Both the position numbers and the translations under genes were made by a program. Below the pieces are notes generated by a model. It worked only from the letters and a program-made list of their open reading frames with translations, was not told the origin of the DNA and ran no database searches. A stretch of 64,000 bases of DNA from Azospirillaceae bacterium (GTDB lineage: Bacteria > Pseudomonadota > Alphaproteobacteria > Azospirillales > Azospirillaceae). The DNA lies in contig JARLIO010000034.1 in the NCBI GenBank assembly GCA_031291675.1, positions 186,001 through 250,000 on the forward strand. The letters run 5' to 3'. Of the stretch, positions 8,008 to 15,602 are shown piece by piece; position 1 is the first letter of the stretch; each line of letters begins with the position of its first letter.

Positions 8008-10011
8008 ATGGACAAGGGGTCTTGGGATAACTGGTTGACGTCGTTCATCGGCGATATGGACGAAGCCGCCCTGGTCACCGACACGACACCGGGGCAACCC
8101 GTGATCCGCCACGTCAATCGGGCGGCGATCGACCTGACCGGATTTCCAATCAAGGATTTGCTGAATCACGGTTTGCGGACGCTGTTTGGTCCGGACACCG
8201 ATCCGTTGACCGTGGCCCGGATCGATCAGGCCATCGCCCAGGGCGAAGCGGTCCATGCGGAGCTGGCACTGCGCCACCACAATGGCGGCGACCTGTGGGC
8301 CGACCTGCGCATCGTCCCGGTGCCCAACATCGAGGGTGGCACCGGGAATTTCATGGTGCTGTTGCGCGATCTCAGCGAATCACGCAAATCGATGCAGCAG
8401 AAGCTGGTGCTGGAACGGCTGCTGGCCTCGGTGTTCGCCGCGGTCGACCACGGCCTGATGATCCTCGACGAGGACGGCCGGTTCATCGCGATCAATAAAG
8501 CCTTCTCGCAGCTCAGCGGCTGGCGCGACGTCGATTTGCTGGGACGCCCCTATACCGAATTGCTGGTCGATCCCGAGGGGGCGTTGACGCCGCGAAAGGC
8601 CGGCCGTTTCGAAAGCCGCTTCCCCTTGAAGCTGCGACGCCACGACCGGACGGAAATTCAGATCGTGGCCAAGTCATCGATCATCCGGCCGGAGGGGTCG
8701 GCGCACTATCACCTGATCGTGGTCGAGAACGCGCCGGCCGCGGAACGGCCGTTTCTGGCGTCGGTTTCCGCACCGCCCGGCGACATTGTTCCCGAACAGA
8801 TCGGGGCGACGCAGGAATTTGGTCGCGCCCTGGCCAGCGGGGCGCTCGACCCCGAAGATTTCGCGGCCTCGGCGGCGGCCCGTCTGGCAGCGCAGCAGGA
8901 ACCGCGAACGCTGGTGGCCGGCAGCCTGAAGCTGATCGGGCTGAACGATATCCGGGAAAGCCTGGGCGCGCGCTGGGACCAGGTCGCCGATCAGGTGCGC
9001 GAGACGGCAACGCGAATCGTCGAAAGCAGTCTTGATCCTGACGATAATTTCTCACTGAACGGCGAGGACAATTTCGTCATCTGCTTTTACGAGCTGACCG
9101 AACAGGAAGCCGTGATCAAGGCCGGCGCCATCGCCCGCGAAATCAAGGCAACGCTGGCGCGCGACCTCGGTCTGGCCACCGAGCCGCGGATCGCCGCCAA
9201 CGCCTCGAAGATCAGTTTCAGCAACGCCGACATGCAAAGTGGCGTCAATGTCCTGGACATGATCCTGGGCAAGCTGGAAGAAGCGCGCAAGGCCCTGGAA
9301 GCGAGCTACGACGATGTCATCCGTGAAGCGATGGAGAATGCCGAGATTGAAATCGGCCCGGTGGTGACGCGGGCCGGTGAGCGCGCCCCGATGGTTCAGG
9401 CGATGCTGGTCCGCGATGTCCGCGCCAAACTCGATGAGGTCCGCATTGCCCGCGGTGAGGACGAGGCGATGATCGCGGAAATCGACCTGCTGCTGCTGGG
9501 ATCGACCGCGCGTCATCTCTACAAGACCATCGCCACGGGCAAGCCGCCGGTTTTCATCGTTCCCCTGGCCTTCAGTACGCTGGCCGCCCGACGAACCGGA
9601 ACCAAGGCGATCACGCTGTGCCGTTCGCTCAGCGCGGCCGTGCGTCAGCATCTGATCTTCGACCTGGTCGAGGTGCCCGCCGATATCGCGCCGATGCGCA
9701 TGGAGGAGGTCGTCGGTCAATTGAAGCCATTTTGTCGTGCCGTGATGCTGCGTCCGGCGCGACCGGAATCCCGCCTGGTCGATTTTGCCCGCCAGCGCCT
9801 GAGCATGGTCTCGACGCGGTTTTCCAGCATCGGGACCAGCGACCAGGAATTGACCCGGTTCGGCAAGTTTCTTGAGAACGCCCATCTCCACCGCTGTCGC
9901 GTTCTCGTCGATGCGGTGCCGACGATGGCCGATGCCCACCATCTGGGCGCCATTGGCGTCGATCTGATGGCCGGCCCCGGGGTTACCGGGTCACAAGCCC
10001 CGGCCCAATAG
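8008..10011 (+). CDS. PAS-PAS signalling protein with degenerate GGDEF/EAL-like C-terminus
   Basis: A soluble 667-residue protein. Two PAS domains are visible: about 15-130 (asparagine in VNRAAIDLTG, LRDLSESRK end) and about 140-240 (LMILDEDGRFIAINKAFSQLSGW). The rest, about 265-660, resembles diguanylate cyclase/phosphodiesterase tails in length and helix pattern: DNFVICFYELTEQEA and the I-A-REI-K segment recall a GGDEF-like fold without the GG(D/E)EF motif, and the C-terminal FGKFLENAHLHRCRVLVDAVPT recalls the end of an EAL fold without EAL. It probably senses through PAS and signals by protein contact rather than by cyclic-di-GMP catalysis. Start codon is uncertain: ATG at 8008 or 7990. 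Confidence 0.75.
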   Translation: MDKGSWDNWLTSFIGDMDEAALVTDTTPGQPVIRHVNRAAIDLTGFPIKDLLNHGLRTLFGPDTDPLTVARIDQAIAQGEAVHAELALRHHNGGDLWADLRIVPVPNIEGGTGNFMVLLRDLSESRKSMQQKLVLERLLASVFAAVDHGLMILDEDGRFIAINKAFSQLSGWRDVDLLGRPYTELLVDPEGALTPRKAGRFESRFPLKLRRHDRTEIQIVAKSSIIRPEGSAHYHLIVVENAPAAERPFLASVSAPPGDIVPEQIGATQEFGRALASGALDPEDFAASAAARLAAQQEPRTLVAGSLKLIGLNDIRESLGARWDQVADQVRETATRIVESSLDPDDNFSLNGEDNFVICFYELTEQEAVIKAGAIAREIKATLARDLGLATEPRIAANASKISFSNADMQSGVNVLDMILGKLEEARKALEASYDDVIREAMENAEIEIGPVVTRAGERAPMVQAMLVRDVRAKLDEVRIARGEDEAMIAEIDLLLLGSTARHLYKTIATGKPPVFIVPLAFSTLAARRTGTKAITLCRSLSAAVRQHLIFDLVEVPADIAPMRMEEVVGQLKPFCRAVMLRPARPESRLVDFARQRLSMVSTRFSSIGTSDQELTRFGKFLENAHLHRCRVLVDAVPTMADAHHLGAIGVDLMAGPGVTGSQAPAQ

Positions 10012-10039
10012 CCGCGACGATCGGCGCCAACCGGGGCGC

Positions 10040-10165
10040 GTCCCGGCCGCAACCGTCGAAATCACTTTGCGAAGTGACAAATTGTAACGGAACAGTCGGT
10101 TCAACCTCGCCTCTGGAGGCCAGCGGTGAACCGCATCGCGATGATCGACGATCTGCCGAAGAATG
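10040..10165 (+). pseudogene. Broken copy of the 5' end and leader of the gene at 11584
   Basis: This stretch repeats about 11500-11620: similar leader, a GGAGG ribosome site, then GTG-started MNRIAMIDDLPK against MNRITMIDYLLK in the intact gene. After about 12 codons similarity stops, and the frame runs antisense into the 3' end of the neighbouring minus gene to end at 10326. It reads as the remnant of a duplicated unit. Confidence 0.65.
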
Positions 10166-10207
10166 TTGAAAACCCGCAACCGGTCGTCAATCTCCATTCG
10201 TCGGAGA

Positions 10208-10756
10208 TCACTGTTCAACCTTTGCCAATTTCATTCCCGCAAAGACTTTTTCGAGGACTCGATGCCATTTTGCGTAATTTCCATTCTTATACATTACATG
10301 AATCATGCAGACAACCCAATTACTGACATCTTCGTTAGCGCGCGAACGGAGAGATACATATACTCTATCATTCAATTTTCTATATTTTTCAATTATGGAG
10401 CATACGCGAAATTTCAAGCCACCGATATTGTAGGCTGTCGTTCTTGAAAGCTTCTTGTCACAATACTTCTTTGAGAAATTCGTCGTCGACGATGCGTCAT
10501 AAGGGATATTGTACGCTGTAAAGAAATCAATCCGCTCTCGATCGTCGTCGTCACAATCTGACGTTTGATCCGACAATGCAAATCCGTGATTTGGACCAGG
10601 TGGTGGCGTAACGCAAAGGCGCATGCCGGGCGGTAACGTCACTTCGAAGCCATAATTGAAATTCTCATAGGCTCTTGCCTGCGCCGTCGTTCCGGCTGCG
10701 ATCACCACCACGCACAACGCCAGGCCGAGCGAAATTCGAGCAATGAGCCGCACCAT
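10208..10756 (-). CDS. Secreted cysteine-containing protein of unknown family, copy 1
   Basis: A 182-residue protein with a signal peptide (hydrophobic LGLALCVVVIAAG, cleavage near AQA/RAY at about 29). The mature part starts YENFNYGFEVTLPPGMRL and has four cysteines shared with copy 2 (in SDCD, YCDK, VCSI and VCMI), which would suit two disulfides in the periplasm. The C-terminal YAKWHRVLEKVFAGMKLAKVEQ is nearly identical in both copies. Base composition is lower in GC than flanking genes, which suggests acquisition. I do not recognise the family. The small, secreted, duplicated form next to another unknown gene would fit a periplasmic immunity or inhibitor protein, but nothing proves that. 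Confidence 0.75.
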   Translation of the reverse strand: MVRLIARISLGLALCVVVIAAGTTAQARAYENFNYGFEVTLPPGMRLCVTPPPGPNHGFALSDQTSDCDDDDRERIDFFTAYNIPYDASSTTNFSKKYCDKKLSRTTAYNIGGLKFRVCSIIEKYRKLNDRVYVSLRSRANEDVSNWVVCMIHVMYKNGNYAKWHRVLEKVFAGMKLAKVEQ

Positions 10757-10855
10757 AACGTAATTCTCTTCTCGTTAAGATGACACCGCCGATACTGAAT
10801 GACCACCTAACACGACGGCGCCCCACAACCGATCACCAATTCGTGTTCGCCGGAA

Positions 10856-11404
10856 TCACTGTTCGACCTTTGCCAATTTCATTCCCACAAAAATTTTCTC
10901 GAGCACTCGATGCCATTTCGCATAATTCTCATTTTTACACACGATATCAATCATACAAATAATCCAGTTGCTGATGTCTTCGCCTGGACGCGGACGCAGC
11001 GCGACAAATTTTACATCGATCAATTTTCCAAATCTCCCTATCACCGAACACTTGCGAAATTTTAAACCACCTACATTGTATTTTGTCGGATTCGAAGATC
11101 CATTCGCGCAATATATCTTTGACAATTCTACCGCCGATGACGCATCATCACCCGCATTGTATGCCGCGAAGAACTCGATTCCCTCTTGATCGTCTGCATC
11201 GCAATCTGACGATTTGTTCAACAATGTAAACCCATGGTTTGGACCAGGCGGCTCTGTGATGAAAAGGCGCATGCCCGGCGGCAACATCACTTCGAAGCCA
11301 TAATTGAAATTCTCATAGGCTCTCGCCTGCGCCGTCGTTCCGACTGCGATCACCGCGACGCACAACGCCAGGCCGAGCAAAATTCGAGCAATGAATCGAG
11401 CCAT
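10856..11404 (-). CDS. Secreted cysteine-containing protein of unknown family, copy 2
   Basis: A 182-residue tandem paralogue of the next gene downstream, same length and colinear throughout, about two thirds identical by eye. The signal peptide, the YENFNYGFEV start of the mature chain, GPNHGF, the four shared cysteines and the KLAKVEQ end are all kept; the centre (residues 80-125) has diverged most. It also has one extra cysteine (DIVCKN). A good ribosome site (AAGGAA, 7 bases before ATG) supports the start. Around 100 bases separate the two copies. It is divergent from the unknown gene at 11584, with which it may share a regulatory region. Function unknown. Confidence 0.78.
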   Translation of the reverse strand: MARFIARILLGLALCVAVIAVGTTAQARAYENFNYGFEVMLPPGMRLFITEPPGPNHGFTLLNKSSDCDADDQEGIEFFAAYNAGDDASSAVELSKIYCANGSSNPTKYNVGGLKFRKCSVIGRFGKLIDVKFVALRPRPGEDISNWIICMIDIVCKNENYAKWHRVLEKIFVGMKLAKVEQ

Positions 11405-11583
11405 GGCATAATTCCTTTCCCATCAAACCCACCGCGTCGGGCACGTGGCACGACCACCACAATCAGTGGCAACAACGACGCCACCGGTATGCCAGATTAT
11501 CCCGCCCGCAATCGTCGAGATTCCCTTGTGGTGGAGAAGTCGTGACGGAAGAGTCGGCTCAACCTTTTCTGGGGAGACCGACG

Positions 11584-12078
11584 ATGAACCGCATCACGAT
11601 GATTGATTATCTGCTGAAATACAATAGGTCTGTCAACGCATTGGCGACCGATGAGCAACTCAGGGCGGCGACCGCCCTGACCCACAACCTCATTGACAAG
11701 ACGCCGACCGGACGAGACGTGGCGAAATACAACCACGACGAGAAAGGCCGATTCGCGGTCGCGGCCGATGCGACGGACGAACAAGCGGGCCGGAGCAATA
11801 TCGGCTTCCACTCGGTCGACGACGCCATCGCCTACTGGAAACAACACTATGCCGATCAGGTCAGGGGAGCCACCAGCGCGCGAGACTTCGCCAATAGGAT
11901 GCAGGGAATACTGAAAGGTAAACGAATAGCCGAGTGGCATCGCTACAACTCAGTAAATCCAGATTGGATACCGGTCTTGGTGAACATCATCAATTCGATG
12001 GAAAGCCACAAACAGAAATGGTTGCAGCAACGGGCACGGCCGGTGCCGGCGTCCCGGCAGCGAAGCCGCCTCGGGTGA
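11584..12078 (+). CDS. Unknown 164-residue protein next to the secreted tandem pair
   Basis: A soluble, charged protein without signal peptide or membrane segment. I chose the ATG at 11584 because GGGGAG lies 8 bases before it; an in-frame GTG at 11542 lacks such a site. The middle (GFHSVDDAIAYWKQHY ... ATSARDFANRMQ) and end (WIPVLVNIINSM) resemble in pattern the C-terminal half of glucosaminidase/FlgJ-like proteins (a Y/W-rich segment, then a YA-D-Y-like helix), but the catalytic glutamate region is not visible, so this is only a weak lead. The C-terminal tail is Arg/Gln/Pro-rich. A damaged copy of its 5' end occurs at 10040-10165. It is divergent from copy 2 of the secreted pair. Confidence 0.65.
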   Translation: MNRITMIDYLLKYNRSVNALATDEQLRAATALTHNLIDKTPTGRDVAKYNHDEKGRFAVAADATDEQAGRSNIGFHSVDDAIAYWKQHYADQVRGATSARDFANRMQGILKGKRIAEWHRYNSVNPDWIPVLVNIINSMESHKQKWLQQRARPVPASRQRSRLG

Positions 12079-12273
12079 CCCTCCCCGGCATGGCGCAACA
12101 TCAAGCCTCGGGAGGTTGCCCGCTCGATCCAAACCGCGGAAGCCGTCGCTTTACCAGCCCCCGATCACGTTAACCGCTTCCCGGTCCCCGAGGGGCGGGC
12201 AGGGACGCCCACCCCACCCAAGATCAGCAGCCGGCGATGCGCCAAGGTCATCGCCGGCTGCTTTGACGACAGG
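12079..12273. other. Intergenic region ending in a strong stem-loop
   Basis: No coding frame is convincing here. The only clear structure is the perfect stem-loop at 12226-12262. Confidence 0.5.
12226..12262. terminator. Perfect 14-bp stem-loop terminator between convergent genes
   Basis: Arms AGCAGCCGGCGATG and CATCGCCGGCTGCT are exact reverse complements around a 9-base loop, followed on the plus strand by TTT. It sits between the end of the plus-strand unknown gene and the end of the minus-strand MORN region, so it can serve both. Confidence 0.8.
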
Positions 12274-12360
12274 TCAGTTCTGCGAGGAGAAGGCCACAGG
12301 CTCCGCCACAAGAACGCCCGGCTGGCAGCGGGCGATCGAGAAATCCTGCGGCACCGTCAT
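12274..12360 (-). CDS. Possible 28-residue peptide downstream of the MORN gene
   Basis: An ATG-started frame (MTVPQDFSIARCQPGVLVAE...) begins 18 bases past the MORN stop and stops just before the stem-loop at 12226-12262. Its codons show the same G/C third-position bias as real genes here. No clear ribosome site. It could be a small gene or the old C-terminus of the MORN protein lost by frameshift. Confidence 0.3.
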   Translation of the reverse strand: MTVPQDFSIARCQPGVLVAEPVAFSSQN

Positions 12361-12377
12361 CGAATCGGTGGCGGTTC

Positions 12378-12992
12378 TCAGGGCTGCACCAGTTGATTGT
12401 CGTGCCACAGGCCGCGGCGCACCTCACCATTGGGCATGGTCATGGTTCCCGCCCCTTCGAAACGGCCATTGGCCATCGCGCCATCATAGCGCTGCCCCGC
12501 GCTGGTGACATAGGTGCCCATGCCGTTGGGCTGGTTATCCCGGAAATCACCGTCATAGTGATCGCCATTGGCCATCGCCAGACTGCCCTGGCCGTTGAAT
12601 TCGCCATTGGCAAAGGCACCGTTATACTGGCTGCCATCCGGGAACTTGGCCGAGCCCTGCCCCTGGTAGCGACCGGCGGCAAAGCCGCCCTGGTAGCGAA
12701 AACCGTCCGGTTTGGTCAACACACCCTGGCCTTCGGGGACGCCGTGACGGAACTCGCCTTCATAGCGATCGTCATTGGTCCAGGAATAAACACCGTGGCC
12801 GGTCATCTCGCCACCGATCACGTCGCCTTCATAGACGCCGTCGCGCAACGGGATACGCAACCGAAGGCGGACGTCAGGTGCCAGCGCCGCATCTGCGGGC
12901 GATACCGGCTTGCTCTGATCCAGGGATGCGGCAAGGGCCGCGGGACTGGCCAGCGACATCAGGAGCAGGGCCGCAAAGACGTGCAAGCGCAT
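12378..12992 (-). CDS. Secreted MORN-repeat protein
   Basis: A 204-residue protein with a signal peptide (MRLHVFAALLLMSLASPAALA) followed by about 15 residues and then six to seven MORN repeats of 23 residues with the YxGxFxxGxxxGxG pattern (for example YEGEFRHGVPEGQGVLTKPDG, YNGAFANGEFNGQG, YDGDFRDNQPNGMG). MORN repeats fold as beta-hairpin ladders used for binding or scaffolding, not catalysis. The ATG at 12992 was chosen because CGAGG lies 9 bases before it and it gives a clean signal peptide; the open frame continues upstream without these features. It is probably periplasmic or outer-envelope. No operon partner except the possible peptide downstream. Confidence 0.88.
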   Translation of the reverse strand: MRLHVFAALLLMSLASPAALAASLDQSKPVSPADAALAPDVRLRLRIPLRDGVYEGDVIGGEMTGHGVYSWTNDDRYEGEFRHGVPEGQGVLTKPDGFRYQGGFAAGRYQGQGSAKFPDGSQYNGAFANGEFNGQGSLAMANGDHYDGDFRDNQPNGMGTYVTSAGQRYDGAMANGRFEGAGTMTMPNGEVRRGLWHDNQLVQP

Positions 12993-13224
12993 GATAAGCC
13001 TCGACAGGATTTGAAAGCCCCGACTGCAGCGACGACTGTCCGTCCTGCGGCCGGTCCAACCCCCGGTCCTTCGGAACCAGGCAGCGGACGGGCGACAGCA
13101 TAGCGCCAACGCCTTGCCCGGCAACCCCTTTCGGCTCGCTGCCCCCTTTTCGACCGGCGGGCGCCCTCCGGCGGCGGCCTTGTCAACCGCGCCGGGCGAC
13201 GGCCCCTGTCGATCCGGGATCAGG

Positions 13225-13428
13225 TCAATGATGCGCCGCTTGCCGGGCTTCCGCCTTCAGGACAAAGCGGCGACTGCAATAAGGACACTCGACAACACCA
13301 TCCCGGTCCAGGGTCAGATAGACCAGGGGATGGCCCAGGGCGCCACCGCCACCATCGCATCCCACCTTGGTGTCCGTCACTTCGACTGTCTCGATCGGCT
13401 TCATCAGCGGTTGATCCTTGTTTTGCAT
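13225..13428 (-). CDS. Small CHCC zinc-finger protein
   Basis: A 67-residue protein with one zinc-binding module: Cys in VGCDGGGG, His in GHPLVYL, and the pair CPYC near the C-terminus, the order found in the bacterial zf-CHCC family related to mitochondrial complex I subunit NDUFS6. In alphaproteobacteria such proteins occur as stand-alone small genes; their role is not settled, and a part in complex I assembly is possible by homology only. The first methionine is used; a second (MKPIETVEV) eight residues on is also possible. Confidence 0.85.
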   Translation of the reverse strand: MQNKDQPLMKPIETVEVTDTKVGCDGGGGALGHPLVYLTLDRDGVVECPYCSRRFVLKAEARQAAHH

Positions 13429-13474
13429 CCGGGCGCGACGATCATAACCATCGCCGGCACCGGATCAACATCAT

Positions 13475-13504
13475 TGCCAATGTCCCGGGGTGCCAATGTC
13501 CCGG
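13475..13504. repeat. Two direct copies of a 14-bp repeat
   Basis: TGCCAATGTCCCGG occurs at 13475-13488 and again at 13491-13504, period 16, in the region upstream of both the zinc-finger gene (minus) and the ABC ATPase gene (plus). It could be a paired regulator site. Confidence 0.5.
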
Positions 13505-13594
13505 TGGGCCGGAGCCGGGCAAAACGCACCGCCCGGCCCACCGGCGCGACGGGACCTTGCCGAATCACCCGGACCACGCCATTGTCTGGTCACC

Positions 13595-14584
13595 ATGATT
13601 ATCACCGCGCCCAAGCTTCCGTCCGCCCGTCCGTTGCCCGCCGACGCTGTCCGCGTGATCGGATTGACCAAAACCTATCGCGCCAGCGGCCAGACCCCGG
13701 CCAAGCAGGCGCTGAAAGGCGTCGATCTCGCGATCCCGCGCGGTTCGCTGTTCGGATTGCTGGGCCCCAATGGCGCCGGCAAGTCGACCCTGATCAATAT
13801 CCTGGCCGGCCTGGTCACCAAGACCAGTGGCGACGCTGTGATCTGGGGCCATGAGATCGCCGCCGAGCCCCGGGCGGCACACGCGTCGATCGGCGTCGTG
13901 CCCCAGGAACTCAACATGGACCCGTTCTTCACGCCGCGGGAATTGTTGAATCTTCATGCCGGACTGTACGGCGTGCCGGCCCGCGAACGGCAGACCGAGG
14001 CGCTGCTGGAAGCGGTCGGGCTCAGCGCCCAGGCCGATGCCTATGCCCGGACGCTGTCGGGCGGCATGCGCCGGCGCCTGATGGTCGCCAAGGCGATGGT
14101 ACATAATCCGCCGGTTCTGGTGCTCGACGAACCCACCGCCGGCGTCGATGTCGAATTGCGCCAATCGCTGTGGGCTCATGTGCGGGAATTGAACCGGCTG
14201 GGCACCACGATCCTGTTGACGACCCACTATCTTGAGGAAGCCCAGGAACTTTGCGATCATATCGCCATTATCAATCACGGCCAGGTCATCGCCAACGACA
14301 GTACCGAGGCGCTGGTGGGCCGAATCGACCGCAAGGTGCTGATCCTGACCCTGGATCGTGACCTGGCCGCGGTGCCGCCGACGCTGGCGGGGATCCACGC
14401 CGAATTGTCGACGCCGCGGCGGCTTTCGATCCGCTATCAGCCCAGCCGGATCCGCGCCGATCGCATCCTGAGCGCCGTCCAGTCCACCGGCGTCGGGATC
14501 CTCGACCTCAGCACCGAGGACGGCGATCTCGAGGACATCTTCCTGCAACTGATCCATCGCCCGGATGCCGGCGCGGCCGACTAG
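13595..14584 (+). CDS. ABC-2 type transporter ATP-binding protein
   Basis: A 329-residue nucleotide-binding subunit. Walker A GPNGAGKST lies at 57-65, the signature LSGGMRRR and Walker B VLVLDEPTAGVD follow, with the switch histidine in LLTTHYLEEA. The C-terminal 90 residues after the ATPase core, ending DLEDIFLQLI, match the YadG/DrrA/CcmA-like class that pairs with ABC-2 permeases exporting drugs or cell-surface lipids and glycans. No permease gene is adjacent; the next gene, 31 bases on, is a lipoprotein hydrolase. So the partner must be elsewhere. Start ATG at 13595 follows from where similarity to the family begins; the open frame goes further upstream without a better start. Confidence 0.9.
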   Translation: MIITAPKLPSARPLPADAVRVIGLTKTYRASGQTPAKQALKGVDLAIPRGSLFGLLGPNGAGKSTLINILAGLVTKTSGDAVIWGHEIAAEPRAAHASIGVVPQELNMDPFFTPRELLNLHAGLYGVPARERQTEALLEAVGLSAQADAYARTLSGGMRRRLMVAKAMVHNPPVLVLDEPTAGVDVELRQSLWAHVRELNRLGTTILLTTHYLEEAQELCDHIAIINHGQVIANDSTEALVGRIDRKVLILTLDRDLAAVPPTLAGIHAELSTPRRLSIRYQPSRIRADRILSAVQSTGVGILDLSTEDGDLEDIFLQLIHRPDAGAAD

Positions 14585-14615
14585 GCACGCCCCGGGGCGC
14601 CGGGGCGAACGGGCT

Positions 14616-15596
14616 ATGCGACTGTCCGTCGCCGCCGGCCTGCTGGCGCTGATGCTGGCGGGCTGCGCGGCAACCTTGCAGCCGATGGGGCCACCGGTGA
14701 CGGCGCCCCGGCTCGACAGTGACGGTCTGGTCAGCGATGCCCTGATCACCGCCGACGGCGTTCGCCTGCCGCTGCGCCACTGGCTGCCGGCAAAGCCGCC
14801 GCGGGCGGTAATTCTGGCGCTGCACGGTTTCAATGACTACAGCCGGTCCTTCGCCTGGCCCGGGGCGTATTTCGCGGCGCATGGCATTGCCAGCTATGCC
14901 TACGATCAGCGCGGCTTTGGCAATGCGCCGCGGCCGGGCATCTGGCCGGGAACGGCGACCCTGGTCGGTGATCTGCGCTGTGCCGCAGCACTGCTCCACG
15001 AGCGCTATCCCGGGGTGCCGCTGTTCGTGCTCGGGGAAAGCATGGGCGGGGCCGTGGTGACGCTGGCGCTGACCAGCCCGACACCGGCCGATCAACCGGC
15101 GCTGGATGTCGCCGGCGCCGTGCTGGTATCGCCCGCGCTGTGGGGACGCGCGGTGATGAACCCGTTTTACCGCTTCACCCTGTGGCTGGGATCGAACACC
15201 GTGCCCGGCCTGACGGTCACCGCGCCCCGCGGGCTGGAGATCTGGCCGTCGGACAATATCGAGATGCTGCGCGCCTTGTCCCGGGATCCGTTGGTGATCA
15301 AGGAAACACGAATCGACGCGATCAGCGGCCTGGTCGACCTGATGAGCGATGCGCTGGAACAGGAGCCTCGGGTGACGACGCCGAGCCTGGTGCTCTATGG
15401 CGAGCATGAACAGGTTCTGCCCCCCGGTGCCGTCGACGCCGCCATCGCCCGCCTCGGCCCCGCCGCACAGCTCAAGCGTTACCGGGACGGCTACCATATG
15501 CTGCTGCGCGACCGCGGCCGCCTCGTGGTCTGGCGCGACATCGTCGCCTGGATCGAAAGCCGGATTCCCCCCGCGGCACGTGCCGCCGGGTCTTGA
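14616..15596 (+). CDS. Lipoprotein alpha/beta hydrolase, monoacylglycerol-lipase-like
   Basis: A 326-residue hydrolase anchored as a lipoprotein: signal peptide with lipobox LAGC, lipidated cysteine 17. The alpha/beta-hydrolase core shows the oxyanion strand VILALHGFNDYSRSF, the nucleophile elbow GESMGG, a late acid in the YGEHEQVLP loop, and the histidine in DGYHMLLRD. The lysophospholipase/monoglyceride lipase family (Hydrolase_4) fits best. It would act at the outer side of the inner membrane or the inner leaflet of the outer membrane on acylglycerols or lysophospholipids. It follows the ABC ATPase gene by 31 bases and is likely co-transcribed, which hints at a shared envelope-lipid role. 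Confidence 0.9.
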   Translation: MRLSVAAGLLALMLAGCAATLQPMGPPVTAPRLDSDGLVSDALITADGVRLPLRHWLPAKPPRAVILALHGFNDYSRSFAWPGAYFAAHGIASYAYDQRGFGNAPRPGIWPGTATLVGDLRCAAALLHERYPGVPLFVLGESMGGAVVTLALTSPTPADQPALDVAGAVLVSPALWGRAVMNPFYRFTLWLGSNTVPGLTVTAPRGLEIWPSDNIEMLRALSRDPLVIKETRIDAISGLVDLMSDALEQEPRVTTPSLVLYGEHEQVLPPGAVDAAIARLGPAAQLKRYRDGYHMLLRDRGRLVVWRDIVAWIESRIPPAARAAGS

Positions 15597-15602
15597 CCCC
15601 CC

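Noticed and set aside
11584-12078. Assignment of the 164-residue protein as a glucosaminidase
   Set aside because: Only the late helical pattern is similar; no catalytic glutamate region is visible.
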